From: Roseisolibacter agri
GTDB lineage: Bacteria > Gemmatimonadota > Gemmatimonadetes > Gemmatimonadales > Gemmatimonadaceae
DNA length: 64,000 nucleotides
NCBI RefSeq assembly: GCF_030159095.1
Contig: NZ_BRXS01000001.1
Location: 434,001-498,000 of the forward strand
Direction of reading: 5' to 3'
The notes beneath the pieces were generated by a model that did not search any database, was not told the DNA's origin, and worked only from the letters and a program-made list of their open reading frames with translations. The position numbers and the translations under genes were made by a program. Each line of letters opens with the position of its first letter. Position 1 is the first letter of the stretch. Positions 43,119-51,665 of this stretch are shown here, one piece after another.

Positions 43119-44483
43119 CATGACGTGCCCGTCGCCACTCGGCAGCGCCTCCGCGCGCGCCACCATCGCCTCGATGCGGCGCGCGAGCTCCGCCTGCCGC
43201 GCGCGCAGCTCGGCCACCCGGCCGCTGCGCCGGCGCAGCGTGAGGAAGCGGCGTGCGTCGCGCCACGCGTCGCGCCACCCCTCCGCCGTCAGCAGCGCGA
43301 GCAGCAGCAGCGGCGGCACGCCGACGAGCGTCGCCAGCGCGGCCCACCAGCCGCCGATGACGCCCGCGAGGACCGTCAGCAGCAGCGTCCAGAGGAGGAA
43401 GCAGGCCGCGCCCACCAGCGCCTTCGCCGTGGCGCGCACGTCCACGGACTCGGCGCCGGGGAAGAGCCGCGCGATGCGCCCCGTCGCCTGGTACGGCACC
43501 CAGCCGAGCACCGTGCCGACGGCCGCCAGCGCGCCGAGGACGAGCAGGTGCAGGCGACGCAGCGCCCACGTGACCGCGGTGCCGGCGTCGGTCGGCACCG
43601 CGAGGTCTGCGGGCGACAGCCGCAGCGCGCCGAGCAGGCGGCGGTGGCGCCGCAGGTCGTCGCCGAGCTGCATCGCGGCGTCGTGCGCGGCCGCGTCGTC
43701 GCGCATTCGCGCGAGCAGCTCCGCGCCCAGGCGCCGCCGCTCGAGCCGCGTCTCGCCGGGCAGCGCGTCCGCGGCGTGCACCTCGTCGGCCAGCGCGACG
43801 AGGCGCGCGTCCTCCCACGACGCGAAGCTCACCGTCACGCCGTGCAGCGCGGCGCCGATGCGCGCCGTCAGCTCGCGCACGCGCGCGGGCTCGCTCGCCG
43901 CGCCGCCGGCCTGCGCGTCGCGCACGGCGTCGGCGGCGAGGTCGTCCCACGGCACCCCCGCGCCGATCACCAGCAGCCCGGGCGAGCGGAAGATCGCGCG
44001 GTCGTCGAGCGTGATGCCCACCGGCACGAGCGGGAACGCACGGCCGAGGCGCGCGGCCGTCTGCAGCGCGAGCCGCGCGGCGCCGGTCTTGAGCGGCGCG
44101 AGGCCGGGCTGCGCGTGGCTGATGCCTTCCGGGAAGAGCGCGATCGCGTCGCCCGCGAGCAGCGCCGCCTCGGCCGCGCGGAAGGTGTCGTCGTTGCCGC
44201 CGGGCGGCGCCTCGCCATCCTGCCGCCGGTGCACCGGGATCGCGCCGCTCGCGCGCACCAGCCAGCCGACGTTGCGGTCGGTGAACAGCGGCGCCTTCGC
44301 GAGGAAGCGCGCGGGCCGCCCGACGGCGAGCGTCACCAGCGCCGGGTCGAGCAGCGAGTTCGGATGGTTGGCGACGACGAGCAGCGGTCCGTCCGCGCCG
44401 GGGCGCTCGCCGGCGATCTCCAGCCGGTAGAACGTGCGCGCGACGAACGCGCCGAAACGGCCGACCTGATGGTGGACGGGCAT
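43077..44483 (-). CDS. Glycerol-3-phosphate/lysophosphatidate acyltransferase-like protein
   Basis: 468 aa from ATG at 44483; an ATG at 44498 is possible and neither has a strong ribosome site. Acyltransferase motifs: ANHPNSLLDPAL near residue 42 (a His-x5-Asp variant of the HX4D motif), FLAKAPLFTDRNVGWL, and FPEGISHAQPGLAPLKTGAA. After residue ~200 comes a long helical domain, then three membrane helices near 355-410 (LVLGALAAVGTVLGWV, FLLWTLLLTVLAGVIGGWW). Likely role: phospholipid assembly at the inner membrane. The C-terminal tail (PGPERPTAARMNV) and stop codon lie inside repeat B3, so the native end was probably replaced by repeat insertion. Confidence 0.87.
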   Translation of the reverse strand: MPVHHQVGRFGAFVARTFYRLEIAGERPGADGPLLVVANHPNSLLDPALVTLAVGRPARFLAKAPLFTDRNVGWLVRASGAIPVHRRQDGEAPPGGNDDTFRAAEAALLAGDAIALFPEGISHAQPGLAPLKTGAARLALQTAARLGRAFPLVPVGITLDDRAIFRSPGLLVIGAGVPWDDLAADAVRDAQAGGAASEPARVRELTARIGAALHGVTVSFASWEDARLVALADEVHAADALPGETRLERRRLGAELLARMRDDAAAHDAAMQLGDDLRRHRRLLGALRLSPADLAVPTDAGTAVTWALRRLHLLVLGALAAVGTVLGWVPYQATGRIARLFPGAESVDVRATAKALVGAACFLLWTLLLTVLAGVIGGWWAALATLVGVPPLLLLALLTAEGWRDAWRDARRFLTLRRRSGRVAELRARQAELARRIEAMVARAEALPSGDGHVMPGPERPTAARMNV

Positions 44484-44524
44484 GCCGGATGATGGCACTC
44501 GACCGCCGACTCGGCTACCGGCGG

Positions 44525-44676
44525 CCGGACCCGAACTGCATTGGACAGGATTACAACGGATTCGACGGACAAGAGCCGGATTACGCTCCGCGTGGCGCGA
44601 AGGACGTCGCCGCCACATGGGACGTAATCCGGCTCTTGTCCGTTCAATCCGTCGAATCCTGTCTCATGCAGTTCGC
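44525..44676. repeat. GGAT-ladder palindrome, subtype A (copy A2)
   Basis: Starts CCGGACCCGAACTGCATTGG. The left ladder is GGATTACAAC, GGATTCGAC, GGACAAGAGCC, GGATTACGCTCC. The core is GCGTGGCGCGAAGGACGTCG. The right arm is GTAATCCGGCTCTTGTCCGT, then AATCCGTCGAATCCTGTC. Nearly identical to A1 over the left arm. It lies 3' of the kinase gene at 44715 and 5' of the acyltransferase gene, both on the minus strand. Confidence 0.88.
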
Positions 44677-44714
44677 TCGTCAACATCCGACGCACCGATG
44701 TCCGGCGCCACGTA

Positions 44715-45797
44715 TCAGCGCAGCACGACCGCTCCCAGCACCGCCAGCGCGCCGAGCGTGACGATGCCGGCGAGCGCCAGCAGCGTGCGGTTCCAGCGGA
44801 GCAGCGCGGGCGACTCGGCATTCATCGCAGCGGTCGCGGTCGCGGTCGCGGTCGCGGGCGCGAACGCCGATGCCGCGGCGGCCGGCGTCGTGGGGACGGC
44901 CGGCATGCCCGGCGGCGTGGGCGTCGCGCCCGTCCACCCGTCGGCGGCCTGCGCGTCCAGCGCCTGCCCGAACGAGAACGCGGTCGGGAAGCGCTCGGCC
45001 GGATGGCGCGACATCGCGCGCCGCAGCGCGGCGTCCACGTGCTCCGGCACGTCGCGTCGCCGCTCGCGCACCGACGGCGGTGGTTCCTCCAGCCGGCGGG
45101 CGAAGATCGCCTCCATGCTCGCGCCCGGGTGCGGCGGCTCACCCGTCAGCATCTCGAACGTCACGCACGCCAGCGCGTAGATGTCGGCGCGCGCGTCCAC
45201 GGGATGCTCGCCCGTGCCCTGCTCGGGGCTCATGTACGTCGGCGTACCGACGAAGAAGCCCGCGCCCGTGCCCGCGCCGCGGCCGAGCGTGGAGTCGGGC
45301 GTCGCGTGGAGCGCGCGCGCGAGGCCGAAGTCGGTCAGCAGCGCCTGCCCCTCCTCGGTGAGGAGCACGTTCTCCGGCTTCACGTCGCGGTGGACGATGT
45401 CGCGGCGGTGCGCGTAGTCCAGCGCCCGCGCGATCTCGCGCGTGATGCGCACCGCCTCCGCCACCGACAGCCACCCCTCGCGGGCGAGCCGCTGCCGCAG
45501 GCTCTCGCCGGCGACGTACGGCATCGTGTACCAGTAGCGGCCCGCGGTCTCGCCCGAGTCGTAGACGGTGACGATGTGCGGATGCTGCAGCCGCGCGGCG
45601 ACCATCACCTCGCGCTCGAACCGGTCGGGGCCCATCGACGCCGCGAGGCCCGCGTGCATGACCTTGAGCGCCACCATGCGGTGGTGCTTCACGTCGCGCG
45701 CGACGTAGACGGTGGCCATGCCCCCCTGCCCGAGCTCGCGGTCGATCGTGTAGCGCCCCGCGAGCATGGTCTGGAAGCGGTCGCTGACGTCGGGCAC
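44715..45797 (-). CDS. Hanks-type Ser/Thr kinase, membrane-anchored
   Basis: 360 aa from the GTG at 45797 (reads VPDVSDRFQTMLAGRY). No start has a strong ribosome site; TTG at 45878 and ATG at 45767 are alternatives. Kinase motifs: ELGQGGMATVYVA near 26, VALKVMHAG, HRDVKPENVLL near 137, DFGLARAL near 155, GTPTYMSPEQGTGEHP in the activation loop. After residue ~290 comes a Pro/Ala/Thr linker that includes an alternating Ala-Thr tract encoded by GGTCGC hexamers (44829-44858), then one membrane helix at the end (LLALAGIVTLGALAVLGAVVL) with almost nothing outside. It therefore lacks an extracellular sensor domain. Confidence 0.9.
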   Translation of the reverse strand: MPDVSDRFQTMLAGRYTIDRELGQGGMATVYVARDVKHHRMVALKVMHAGLAASMGPDRFEREVMVAARLQHPHIVTVYDSGETAGRYWYTMPYVAGESLRQRLAREGWLSVAEAVRITREIARALDYAHRRDIVHRDVKPENVLLTEEGQALLTDFGLARALHATPDSTLGRGAGTGAGFFVGTPTYMSPEQGTGEHPVDARADIYALACVTFEMLTGEPPHPGASMEAIFARRLEEPPPSVRERRRDVPEHVDAALRRAMSRHPAERFPTAFSFGQALDAQAADGWTGATPTPPGMPAVPTTPAAAASAFAPATATATATAAMNAESPALLRWNRTLLALAGIVTLGALAVLGAVVLR

Positions 45798-45879
45798 CGC
45801 GGGGAGGGGAGGAGGTCGGCGGGCGGAAGCGGCGGTGGACGGCGCGCCAAGGTAGGGGCGCGGACGCGCCTCGAACAAG

Positions 45880-45914
45880 AGACGGCCCGCGCTCCAGTGG
45901 GGAGCGCGGGCCGT
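45880..45914 (-). terminator. Intrinsic terminator after the zinc metallopeptidase gene
   Basis: Perfect 14-bp stem: ACGGCCCGCGCTCC (45882-45895) and GGAGCGCGGGCCGT (45901-45914) with a 5-nt loop, followed on the minus strand by CTCTTGTT. It lies 27 bp beyond the metallopeptidase stop and just upstream of the kinase, so the two genes are separate units. Confidence 0.8.
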
Positions 45915-45941
45915 CCTGCCGTTCGGCGCGAGGCGGACGCC

Positions 45942-46715
45942 TCAGCCGTCGCGGAAGACCTCCAGGCAGGCGCCGGGGCCGCTCTCCAGCCCCGCGCGGA
46001 AGTTCGCGGTGCGCTGCGCCTCGGTGCCGTGGCCCATGAGCGCCGCGCGCACGAGGATCGCGCGGTCGGCGCGCCGGTCGCCGGTGAGCTCGGGCGTCGG
46101 GTCGGCCGCGGCCGCCATGCCGAAGAATGCCTCGTCGATGTCGCCGGGCTCCAGCTGGCCGTCGGCGTCGGCCTGCCGCGCGAACGCGCCCGCCAGGCAG
46201 TCGGCGGTGCGCTCGTTCTGGTAGGTGTAGCGCGACATCTGGCCGAGCTGGATCGCGACCGCGTGGCCCATCTCGTGGGCGATCACGCCGACCGCGGCCA
46301 TGTCGCCGTCGGTGCCGAGCTGCATGGCCGCACGCTTGGCCTGCGCGGCGAGGAAGATCTCGTCGAAGTAGATGCGGTTGTCGCGCGGGCAGTAGGCCGC
46401 GTTGTTGGCGGTCACCGCGCCGCAGGGCGTGCGCACGCCCGCGCCGCGGAAGCGCGCGACCTGCGGCGCCACGAAGCGCGCGCCGACGTCGGCGAAGTGG
46501 GCGCGCCACATGGGCACGAGCGCGCCGTACGCCATCGCGGCCTTGGCGTTGGACGCCTGCACGTCGGCCAGCGTGACGGTGACGGTGGGCGTGTCGCCCG
46601 CGCCCATGCGCTGCAGGGGCAGCGGCGCGTCGGGCGCGGCGGCGGTGGTCAGCCCCGCGACGAGCGCGGCGGCGACGAGGGTGCGGGCATGCAGCAGGAC
46701 GGACCGAGTCGTCAT
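45942..46715 (-). CDS. Neutral zinc metallopeptidase (YpfJ-like), secreted
   Basis: 257 aa from ATG at 46715 with GGAGGT ~7 nt upstream. Signal peptide TLVAAALVAGLTTAAA. The family pattern is present: GVRTPCGAVTANNAAYCPRD with paired Cys, then RIYFDEIFL, the zinc site VIAHEMGHAVAIQLG, and ERTADCLAGAFARQADADG with the third ligand region. Members are single-domain zincin-like proteases of unknown substrate. DPTPELTGDRRADRAILVRA near the C-terminus is variable. Confidence 0.9.
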   Translation of the reverse strand: MTTRSVLLHARTLVAAALVAGLTTAAAPDAPLPLQRMGAGDTPTVTVTLADVQASNAKAAMAYGALVPMWRAHFADVGARFVAPQVARFRGAGVRTPCGAVTANNAAYCPRDNRIYFDEIFLAAQAKRAAMQLGTDGDMAAVGVIAHEMGHAVAIQLGQMSRYTYQNERTADCLAGAFARQADADGQLEPGDIDEAFFGMAAAADPTPELTGDRRADRAILVRAALMGHGTEAQRTANFRAGLESGPGACLEVFRDG

Positions 46716-46781
46716 CGATTCACCTCCGCCATGGTCTACCCCGGTGGGCGGCAGGTGTTGCGGATTTCCCACCCATCCGCG

Positions 46782-46944
46782 GCCGGGACCGTGGCCTATT
46801 GGAGGGGATCCGGATGCTCCGGATCTGAACGGATCCGACGGATCGCTCCGCTCGGGTGCATGGAGCGTCGCCACCAGGCGGAACGATCCGTCGGATCCGC
46901 TGCATCCGGAGCATCCGGATCCTCACCAATGGCAAGAGGGGCTG
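46782..46944. repeat. GGAT-ladder palindrome, subtype C (copy C6)
   Basis: The left ladder is GGATCC, GGATGCTCC, GGATCTGAAC, GGATCCGAC, GGATCGCTCC; the right arm has GATCCGTCGGATCCGCTGC, then ATCCGGAGCATCCGGATCC. The core is GGGTGCATGGAGCGTCGCCACC. It lies 16 bp 3' of the M30-like gene and 5' of the metallopeptidase gene, both on the minus strand. Confidence 0.86.
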
Positions 46945-46959
46945 GTGCGCCGATGCTCG

Positions 46960-49029
46960 TCAGCGCGTGCGCACGACCGTCATCTGCACGTTGGTCGGCA
47001 GCGTGCCCCACGCGACGCTCCCCGCGCCGTTCGCCGCCACGCCGACGCGCAGGAACGCCACCCCGCCGCCCACCAGCGTCACGCTGCGGGTGGCCCCGTC
47101 GGTGAGCGTGGTGGTCGCCAGCGGGAAGCCGCTGCCGCCCAGCGCGCCAAAGATGGAACGGTAGCCCCAGCTGGGCTGCTGCCAGCGCGCGGCGACGCCC
47201 GTCAGGTCGTCGGCGAACAGCGACGTCGCCCAGTCGCGGAACAGCGCCACGCTCTCCGTGCCGAACACCTGCCGCACGTTCGCCATCCCGCTCGCGGTGG
47301 AGTTCACGAGCGCGCGCCACGTCGCCGACTCCGTGCCGCCCTTCTGGTCGGCCGCGTAGCGCAGGAAGGCCCACGCCGCGCCGCGCGTGGCGAGCGAGTC
47401 GTCGCTGGCATACGGCGAGTTGACCGCCGTGGCGGCCAGGTAGTCGCCGAAGCGCCCGAAGTTCTCCAGCTGGAACTCGTTGAACGCGTCCACGGACACG
47501 CTCGAGCGGCGCAGCGCCGCGGCGCCGAGGTTCGCGCGCGCCGCCAGCCCCGCCGCGCGGTAGAACACCAGCTCCTCGGCCACGTGGCTCAGGCCCTCGT
47601 CCAGCCAGGTGTCCTCCCAGTCCGCCGCGCTCGTGTTCACGTACATGCGGCGCGACGCGTTGATGAGGTGCTGGTACTCGTGCGCCACCGTCCCGATCAC
47701 CACCGACGACACGCCCGCCTTCGAGAAGCGATTGTCGTTGATCGTGCCCGACGGATCGGGGACCATGAGGTAGAACAGCTCCCCCGCGTTGCTCGCGGCG
47801 CAGGCGTCGCCCGCCGTCGCCGCGGTCGTGGGGAAGAGGTCGCGCGACCAGAAGAAGCCGCCGACGTACCACCCGCTGCTCGCCGGCGTCAACTCGTTCA
47901 CGGCGCGCGTGAAGAAGAGCACGACCTTCCCGTTGCCGTCGATGTCCGTGGGGTCGCCGAAGCTCTCGCTCGCCACCGGCGCGATCAGCGTGTCGAACGT
48001 CGCGGCGATCGACGCGTAGTCGGCGTCGGTGTAGCCGCCGGCGGGGTTGCCCGTGTCCGCGACGACGACGGACTTGCTGCCGATCGCGGCCACCCGCGCC
48101 ACGCGCATGCGCGCGTTCGTGCACGCGTCGTCCGCGTTGGCGTTGAGCGACACCAGGTCGCCGACCGCCGCGGTGCGCGGGATGACGGCGCGCGAGAGCC
48201 CGGTGCGGGCGCTGCTACGCGTCGCGAACCAGCTGCGGGCCGCGCCCAGCCGCGGCGCCAGCTCGCGCGCGGCGACGGCGCGCTGCCGCGCCTCGAGTGC
48301 GGCGAGCGGCGTGCGCGCGACGAGCGCTCGCGAGGCGACGGCGCCGGTCGTCGTCAGCGCCGCGAGCCCGCCTTCGTCCGACAGCGGGGCCGTGAGGTCC
48401 GCGGCCGTGACGGCGCCGGGCGCGGTGACGCCGCTGGCCTGCACCGACAGCGACGCGCGGCTGGCGGCGTTCGTCGAGCCATTGAACGGGACGAGCGCGT
48501 ACTCCGCGCCCGCCGCGCCGCCCGGCAGGCAGAGCGACGTCACGGACGCCAGCACCGTCACCTGGCCCACCGCCATCAGCGCCGCCGCGTCCGCCGCGCA
48601 CGCGACCGAGGCACTCGGCGTCGTGACGGCGGCGGTCGCCGTGGCGAGGAAGGTCGCCGTCAGCCCCACGCTCGCGACCGACGCGGTCACCTGCACCGTG
48701 CCCGGCGTCGCGCCGAGCGTGAGCTGCGTGGACGCGAGGCCATCGGCGTCGGTGGTGGCGCTGGCCGGCGAGAGCGTCGCGCTCCCCGCCGTGACCGCGA
48801 ACGTCACCGTCGCGCCGGCCACGGGCGTGCTCTGCGCCGTGGTGACGCGCACCGTCAGCGCGGTCGGCAGCGCGCTCCCGACGGTCGCGCTCTGGTCGCC
48901 GCCGCGCACGACGCCGAGCGCGGTCGGGCGGGCGTCGAGCGTGGTGGCGGTGGTGCCGTCGGCGGCGCAGCCGCCGAGCAGCGTGGGCAGCGCGGCGAGC
49001 AGCGTCGCGCGGAGGAGGAGGCGGCGCAT
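46960..49029 (-). CDS. Secreted M30-like (hyicolysin-type) metallopeptidase with Ig-like N-terminal domain
   Basis: 689 aa from ATG at 49029. Lipoprotein signal LLAALPTLLGGC. Residues ~40-135 form a Big-1/Ig-like domain (LTVRVTTAQSTPVAGATVTF, DADGLASTQLTLG). After an Ala-rich region, the protease domain begins near 330; the zinc motif is VAHEYQHLINAS near 448 and the Glu ligand candidate is in LDEGLSHVAEELVF near 475. HEYQH followed by EGLSxxxEE fits M30 peptidases. A short beta segment closes the protein. It starts 10 bp after the dioxygenase stop, so it is cotranscribed with that gene. Confidence 0.72.
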   Translation of the reverse strand: MRRLLLRATLLAALPTLLGGCAADGTTATTLDARPTALGVVRGGDQSATVGSALPTALTVRVTTAQSTPVAGATVTFAVTAGSATLSPASATTDADGLASTQLTLGATPGTVQVTASVASVGLTATFLATATAAVTTPSASVACAADAAALMAVGQVTVLASVTSLCLPGGAAGAEYALVPFNGSTNAASRASLSVQASGVTAPGAVTAADLTAPLSDEGGLAALTTTGAVASRALVARTPLAALEARQRAVAARELAPRLGAARSWFATRSSARTGLSRAVIPRTAAVGDLVSLNANADDACTNARMRVARVAAIGSKSVVVADTGNPAGGYTDADYASIAATFDTLIAPVASESFGDPTDIDGNGKVVLFFTRAVNELTPASSGWYVGGFFWSRDLFPTTAATAGDACAASNAGELFYLMVPDPSGTINDNRFSKAGVSSVVIGTVAHEYQHLINASRRMYVNTSAADWEDTWLDEGLSHVAEELVFYRAAGLAARANLGAAALRRSSVSVDAFNEFQLENFGRFGDYLAATAVNSPYASDDSLATRGAAWAFLRYAADQKGGTESATWRALVNSTASGMANVRQVFGTESVALFRDWATSLFADDLTGVAARWQQPSWGYRSIFGALGGSGFPLATTTLTDGATRSVTLVGGGVAFLRVGVAANGAGSVAWGTLPTNVQMTVVRTR

Positions 49030-49039
49030 CGTGGGGTCC

Positions 49040-49849
49040 TCAGCCGACGTTGACGCCGAGCGAGATGATGCCCGCGTAGCCGCTCGCCGCCTGCGCGGTC
49101 TGCAGCGTCAGCGCCGCCTTGGCCGCGGCCGACAGGCCGTTGTAGATGCCGTCGGTCGAGTTGAGCGTGTTGCGGCGCCCCTTGCTGCTGTACGGCGCCT
49201 GCGCGTGCACCGTGTCGGTGAGCGTCTCGTCGAAGAAGAACTGGCTCGTGAACTCGTACGTCTTCGTCGTGCCGGCGAACAGGCGCAGCTTGAAGTGCAC
49301 GTGCACGGCGCGCCCGGTGTACCAGCCCGGGTAGATCGTCTGGAAGCGCGCGATGCCGTCGGCATCGGTGATCTGGTAGCCGCGCAGGAACTTCCGGCCG
49401 CCGCCCGCGTTGCCCGCCGCCGTCACGTCCGAGTAGACGCCGGCCGCGTCGCAGTGCCAGACGTCGAGGTACGCGCCGGTCAGCGGCGTGCAGGCGTTGT
49501 TCCCGACGCGCTGCACGTTGAACTGCAGCGACAGCGGCACGCCCTGCGAGAGCACGCCCGTCGCGGGATCGGCGCGGATGTCCGAGCGGTTCAGCTTCTC
49601 GTCGACGAAGTACGGGCCCTCGGTCAGCGCCGCCGTCAGCACGCACGACGGCGTCGTCGTGGTGCTCGGCGTCGTGGGCGTGCTGGTGCCCGTGTCGACG
49701 GTGGCACCGGTCAGGCCGTCGGTCGCGCACGCGACGAGCGACGACGAGACGACCACGCTGGCCGCGCCGCGGGCCGCGAAGCCCAGCAGGTCGCGGCGCG
49801 ACAGGTTGTTGCGGAGGACGGACGGCGTGCGGCTGCGGTCGTTCGACAT
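49040..49849 (-). CDS. Intradiol ring-cleavage dioxygenase, exported
   Basis: 269 aa from ATG at 49849; upstream in-frame codons to 49939 are Arg-rich and unlikely. Tat-type signal SRRDLLGFAARGAASVVVSS, then LVAC lipobox. The catalytic domain has the intradiol iron ligands in order: a Tyr in DVWHCDAAGVYSD, a Tyr in GYQITDADG or YPGWYTG, and two His in RAVHVHFKL. LTEGPYFVDEKLNRSDIR is the usual opening. Secreted lipoprotein versions of protocatechuate/catechol 1,2-dioxygenases attack aromatic compounds outside the cytoplasm. No other aromatic-pathway gene is present. Confidence 0.9.
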   Translation of the reverse strand: MSNDRSRTPSVLRNNLSRRDLLGFAARGAASVVVSSSLVACATDGLTGATVDTGTSTPTTPSTTTTPSCVLTAALTEGPYFVDEKLNRSDIRADPATGVLSQGVPLSLQFNVQRVGNNACTPLTGAYLDVWHCDAAGVYSDVTAAGNAGGGRKFLRGYQITDADGIARFQTIYPGWYTGRAVHVHFKLRLFAGTTKTYEFTSQFFFDETLTDTVHAQAPYSSKGRRNTLNSTDGIYNGLSAAAKAALTLQTAQAASGYAGIISLGVNVG

Positions 49850-49977
49850 CGGACGGTGCTCCGGACGGCGGTGATCGATTCGGCGACGCGGCGGCGAGAG
49901 GCGGCTGCGTCGCGATGCACGCCCATGAGAACACGGCACCGGTGCGGCACCCCAGCCGGCTCGTGACGCGCCGCGTG

Positions 49978-50006
49978 CGGTTCGTGACAGCGGCGTGCCG
50001 TTCGTG
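49978..50006 (+). promoter_or_regulatory. Putative LytTR-binding direct repeat upstream of LTxxQ gene 1
   Basis: CGGTTCGTG (49978-49986) and CCGTTCGTG (49998-50006), period 20 bp. The second copy fits the LytTR half-site form [AC][CA]GTTN[AG][TG]; the first has one mismatch. It is ~127 bp before the start at 50133. The same two-repeat, 20-bp arrangement is found at 52948-52976. The rest of the 49850-50132 gap shows no other element. Confidence 0.5.
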
Positions 50007-50132
50007 CGAGCGGGCGGATCGGGCCTGGCGCCGCGGCGTAGACATCCCCCGAAGCCGATGGGGACAACGACCGACGCTTCGCCCGCCGCATCCGGCGCGG
50101 GCCACGATCACGATCCACGTATGGAGAACACG

Positions 50133-50753
50133 ATGCGACAGTTCACGATCGCGACCGCCGCGGGTCTCGCCCTCGTCGTGGGCGCCGCCACGGCCACCAT
50201 CGCGCAGGCGCCGGCCGGCAGCGGCTCGCGGCCCGCGGCGAGCGACACCGCCCGTCACGACGGACACGCGCGCGGCGAGCGCGGCGGTCCGCGTGGTGGC
50301 GAGCGTGGCGGTGAGCGCGGCGGGCGTGGCGGCCCCGGCGGCCCCGGCAGCATGCTGCTCCGCGGCATCACGCTGACCGATGCGCAGAAGCAGCAGCTGC
50401 AGGCGCTGCGGCCGGCGCGCGGCGGGCAGAACGACGCGGCGCGCGAGCAGACCCGCAAGCTGATGGACGAGGCGCGCGCGGCGCGTCAGCGCGGCGACAC
50501 GGCCGCGGCGAACGCCCGCTTCACGCAGCTGCGGACGCAGATGCAGCAGCAGCGCGACCGCGACGTCGCGGCGATGCGCAACGTCCTGACGGCCGAGCAG
50601 CGCAAGCAGTTCGACGCCAACGTCGCGGAGCTGAAGCAGCGCGAGCAGGACCGCCCGCAGGAGCGCGGCTTCGGCCGTGGCGGCCGTGGCGGCAGGGACG
50701 GCCAGCGCGGCCGGGACGGCGCGCGCGGCGAGCGGAGCGACTTCCGCCGCTGA
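50133..50753 (+). CDS. Secreted LTxxQ (Spy/CpxP-like) protein 1
   Basis: 206 aa from ATG at 50133, chosen because GGAG lies 6 nt upstream and because the paralogue at 53734 begins with the same ACACGATGCGACAG context; an ATG at 50121 would add four residues. Signal peptide ends TIAQA. A Gly/Arg/Glu-rich low-complexity tract (residues ~45-72) precedes a helical hairpin with two LTxxQ motifs: ITLTDAQKQQLQALR and NVLTAEQRKQFDANV. The C-terminus is again Gly/Arg-rich. Spy-like proteins act as periplasmic chaperones or stress sensors. It lies next to a LytS/LytTR pair and carries a LytTR-like site upstream. Confidence 0.75.
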   Translation: MRQFTIATAAGLALVVGAATATIAQAPAGSGSRPAASDTARHDGHARGERGGPRGGERGGERGGRGGPGGPGSMLLRGITLTDAQKQQLQALRPARGGQNDAAREQTRKLMDEARAARQRGDTAAANARFTQLRTQMQQQRDRDVAAMRNVLTAEQRKQFDANVAELKQREQDRPQERGFGRGGRGGRDGQRGRDGARGERSDFRR

Positions 50754-50773
50754 TCGACTCCACCCGAACGCCC

Positions 50774-50806
50774 GAGCCCCCGGCGCGATGGTCGCGCCGG
50801 GGGCTC
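50774..50806. terminator. Bidirectional terminator between LTxxQ gene 1 and the LytTR regulator gene
   Basis: A perfect 15-bp stem: GAGCCCCCGGCGCGA (50774-50788) and TCGCGCCGGGGGCTC (50792-50806), with a 3-nt loop. It lies between convergent stops at 50753 and 50826. Confidence 0.8.
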
Positions 50807-50825
50807 GTGTCGTCTGCGCTTCAAC

Positions 50826-51665
50826 TCAGGAGGAGACGCCGAGCCAGCGTTCGAGCGCCTCGCGGCGCGAGCGGCTGACGCGCAGCTTGCCGCCGCCCTT
50901 CAGCTGCACCGAGTAGTCGCCGCCCGCGCCGCGGTGCATCGTCTCGATCAGGTCGAGCCGCACGATGACGGAGCGGTGCACGCGCATGAAGCGGTCGGGG
51001 TCGAGCTGCTCCTCGAGCGTCTGCATCGCCTCGCGGATGACGTAGCGGTGTCCCGCGACGTGCAGCTCGGCGTACGGCCCGCTGGCGGTGATGAAGTCGA
51101 TCTGCGACACCGGCACCGGGCGCACCTTGCCGCGCACCTCGACGGCGATGCGCTCGAGGTAGCGCGGCTGGGCGGCCGGCGTCGCCGTCGGCGCAGGGGC
51201 GACGGACGGCGCGGGCGCGGTCGCGGGCGCGTCGCCCTGCAGCACGCCCAGCAGCCGCTCGCGCAGCTGCGCCATCCCCTCCAGCGACAGCCGGCGGCGC
51301 GCGCGGCGGAACGCCTCCTCGAACCGCTCGTCGTCGAACGGCTTGACGAGGTAGTCCACCGCCGCGACGTCGAACGCGTGCAGCGCGTACTGGTCGTACG
51401 CCGTCACGAAGATCGTCATCGGCATCTCGGCGCCCAGTTCGCGCACGACGTCGAGCCCCGTCTTCTCCGGCATCTGCACGTCGAGGAAGACGAGGTCGGG
51501 CCGCTCGGCGCGGATGGCGGCGATCGCGGCGGTGCCGTCGCCCACCGCGCCGACGATCGTCACGTCCGGCTCGTGGCGCACGAGGTCCTCGATCCGCATG
51601 CGCGCCAGCGGCTCGTCGTCCACGATCAGCACGCGCAGCGCGCGTCCCCCTCCGTCAACGGTCAT
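50826..51665 (-). CDS. LytTR-family response regulator
   Basis: 279 aa from ATG at 51665. Receiver domain residues ~9-125: VLIVDDEPLARMRIEDLV with the acidic pair, DLVFLDVQMPEKTGLDVV with the phospho-Asp near 61, FVTAYDQYALHAF with Thr/Ala, and VDYLVKPFDDERF with Lys near 112. A Pro/Ala/Thr linker leads to the LytTR DNA-binding domain (about 175-279): IDFITASGPYAELHVAGHRY and RVHRSVIVRLDLIETMHRG. Its start overlaps the kinase stop by 11 bp, so the pair is coupled. Likely targets are the two direct-repeat sites at 49978 and 52948. Confidence 0.94.
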   Translation of the reverse strand: MTVDGGGRALRVLIVDDEPLARMRIEDLVRHEPDVTIVGAVGDGTAAIAAIRAERPDLVFLDVQMPEKTGLDVVRELGAEMPMTIFVTAYDQYALHAFDVAAVDYLVKPFDDERFEEAFRRARRRLSLEGMAQLRERLLGVLQGDAPATAPAPSVAPAPTATPAAQPRYLERIAVEVRGKVRPVPVSQIDFITASGPYAELHVAGHRYVIREAMQTLEEQLDPDRFMRVHRSVIVRLDLIETMHRGAGGDYSVQLKGGGKLRVSRSRREALERWLGVSS

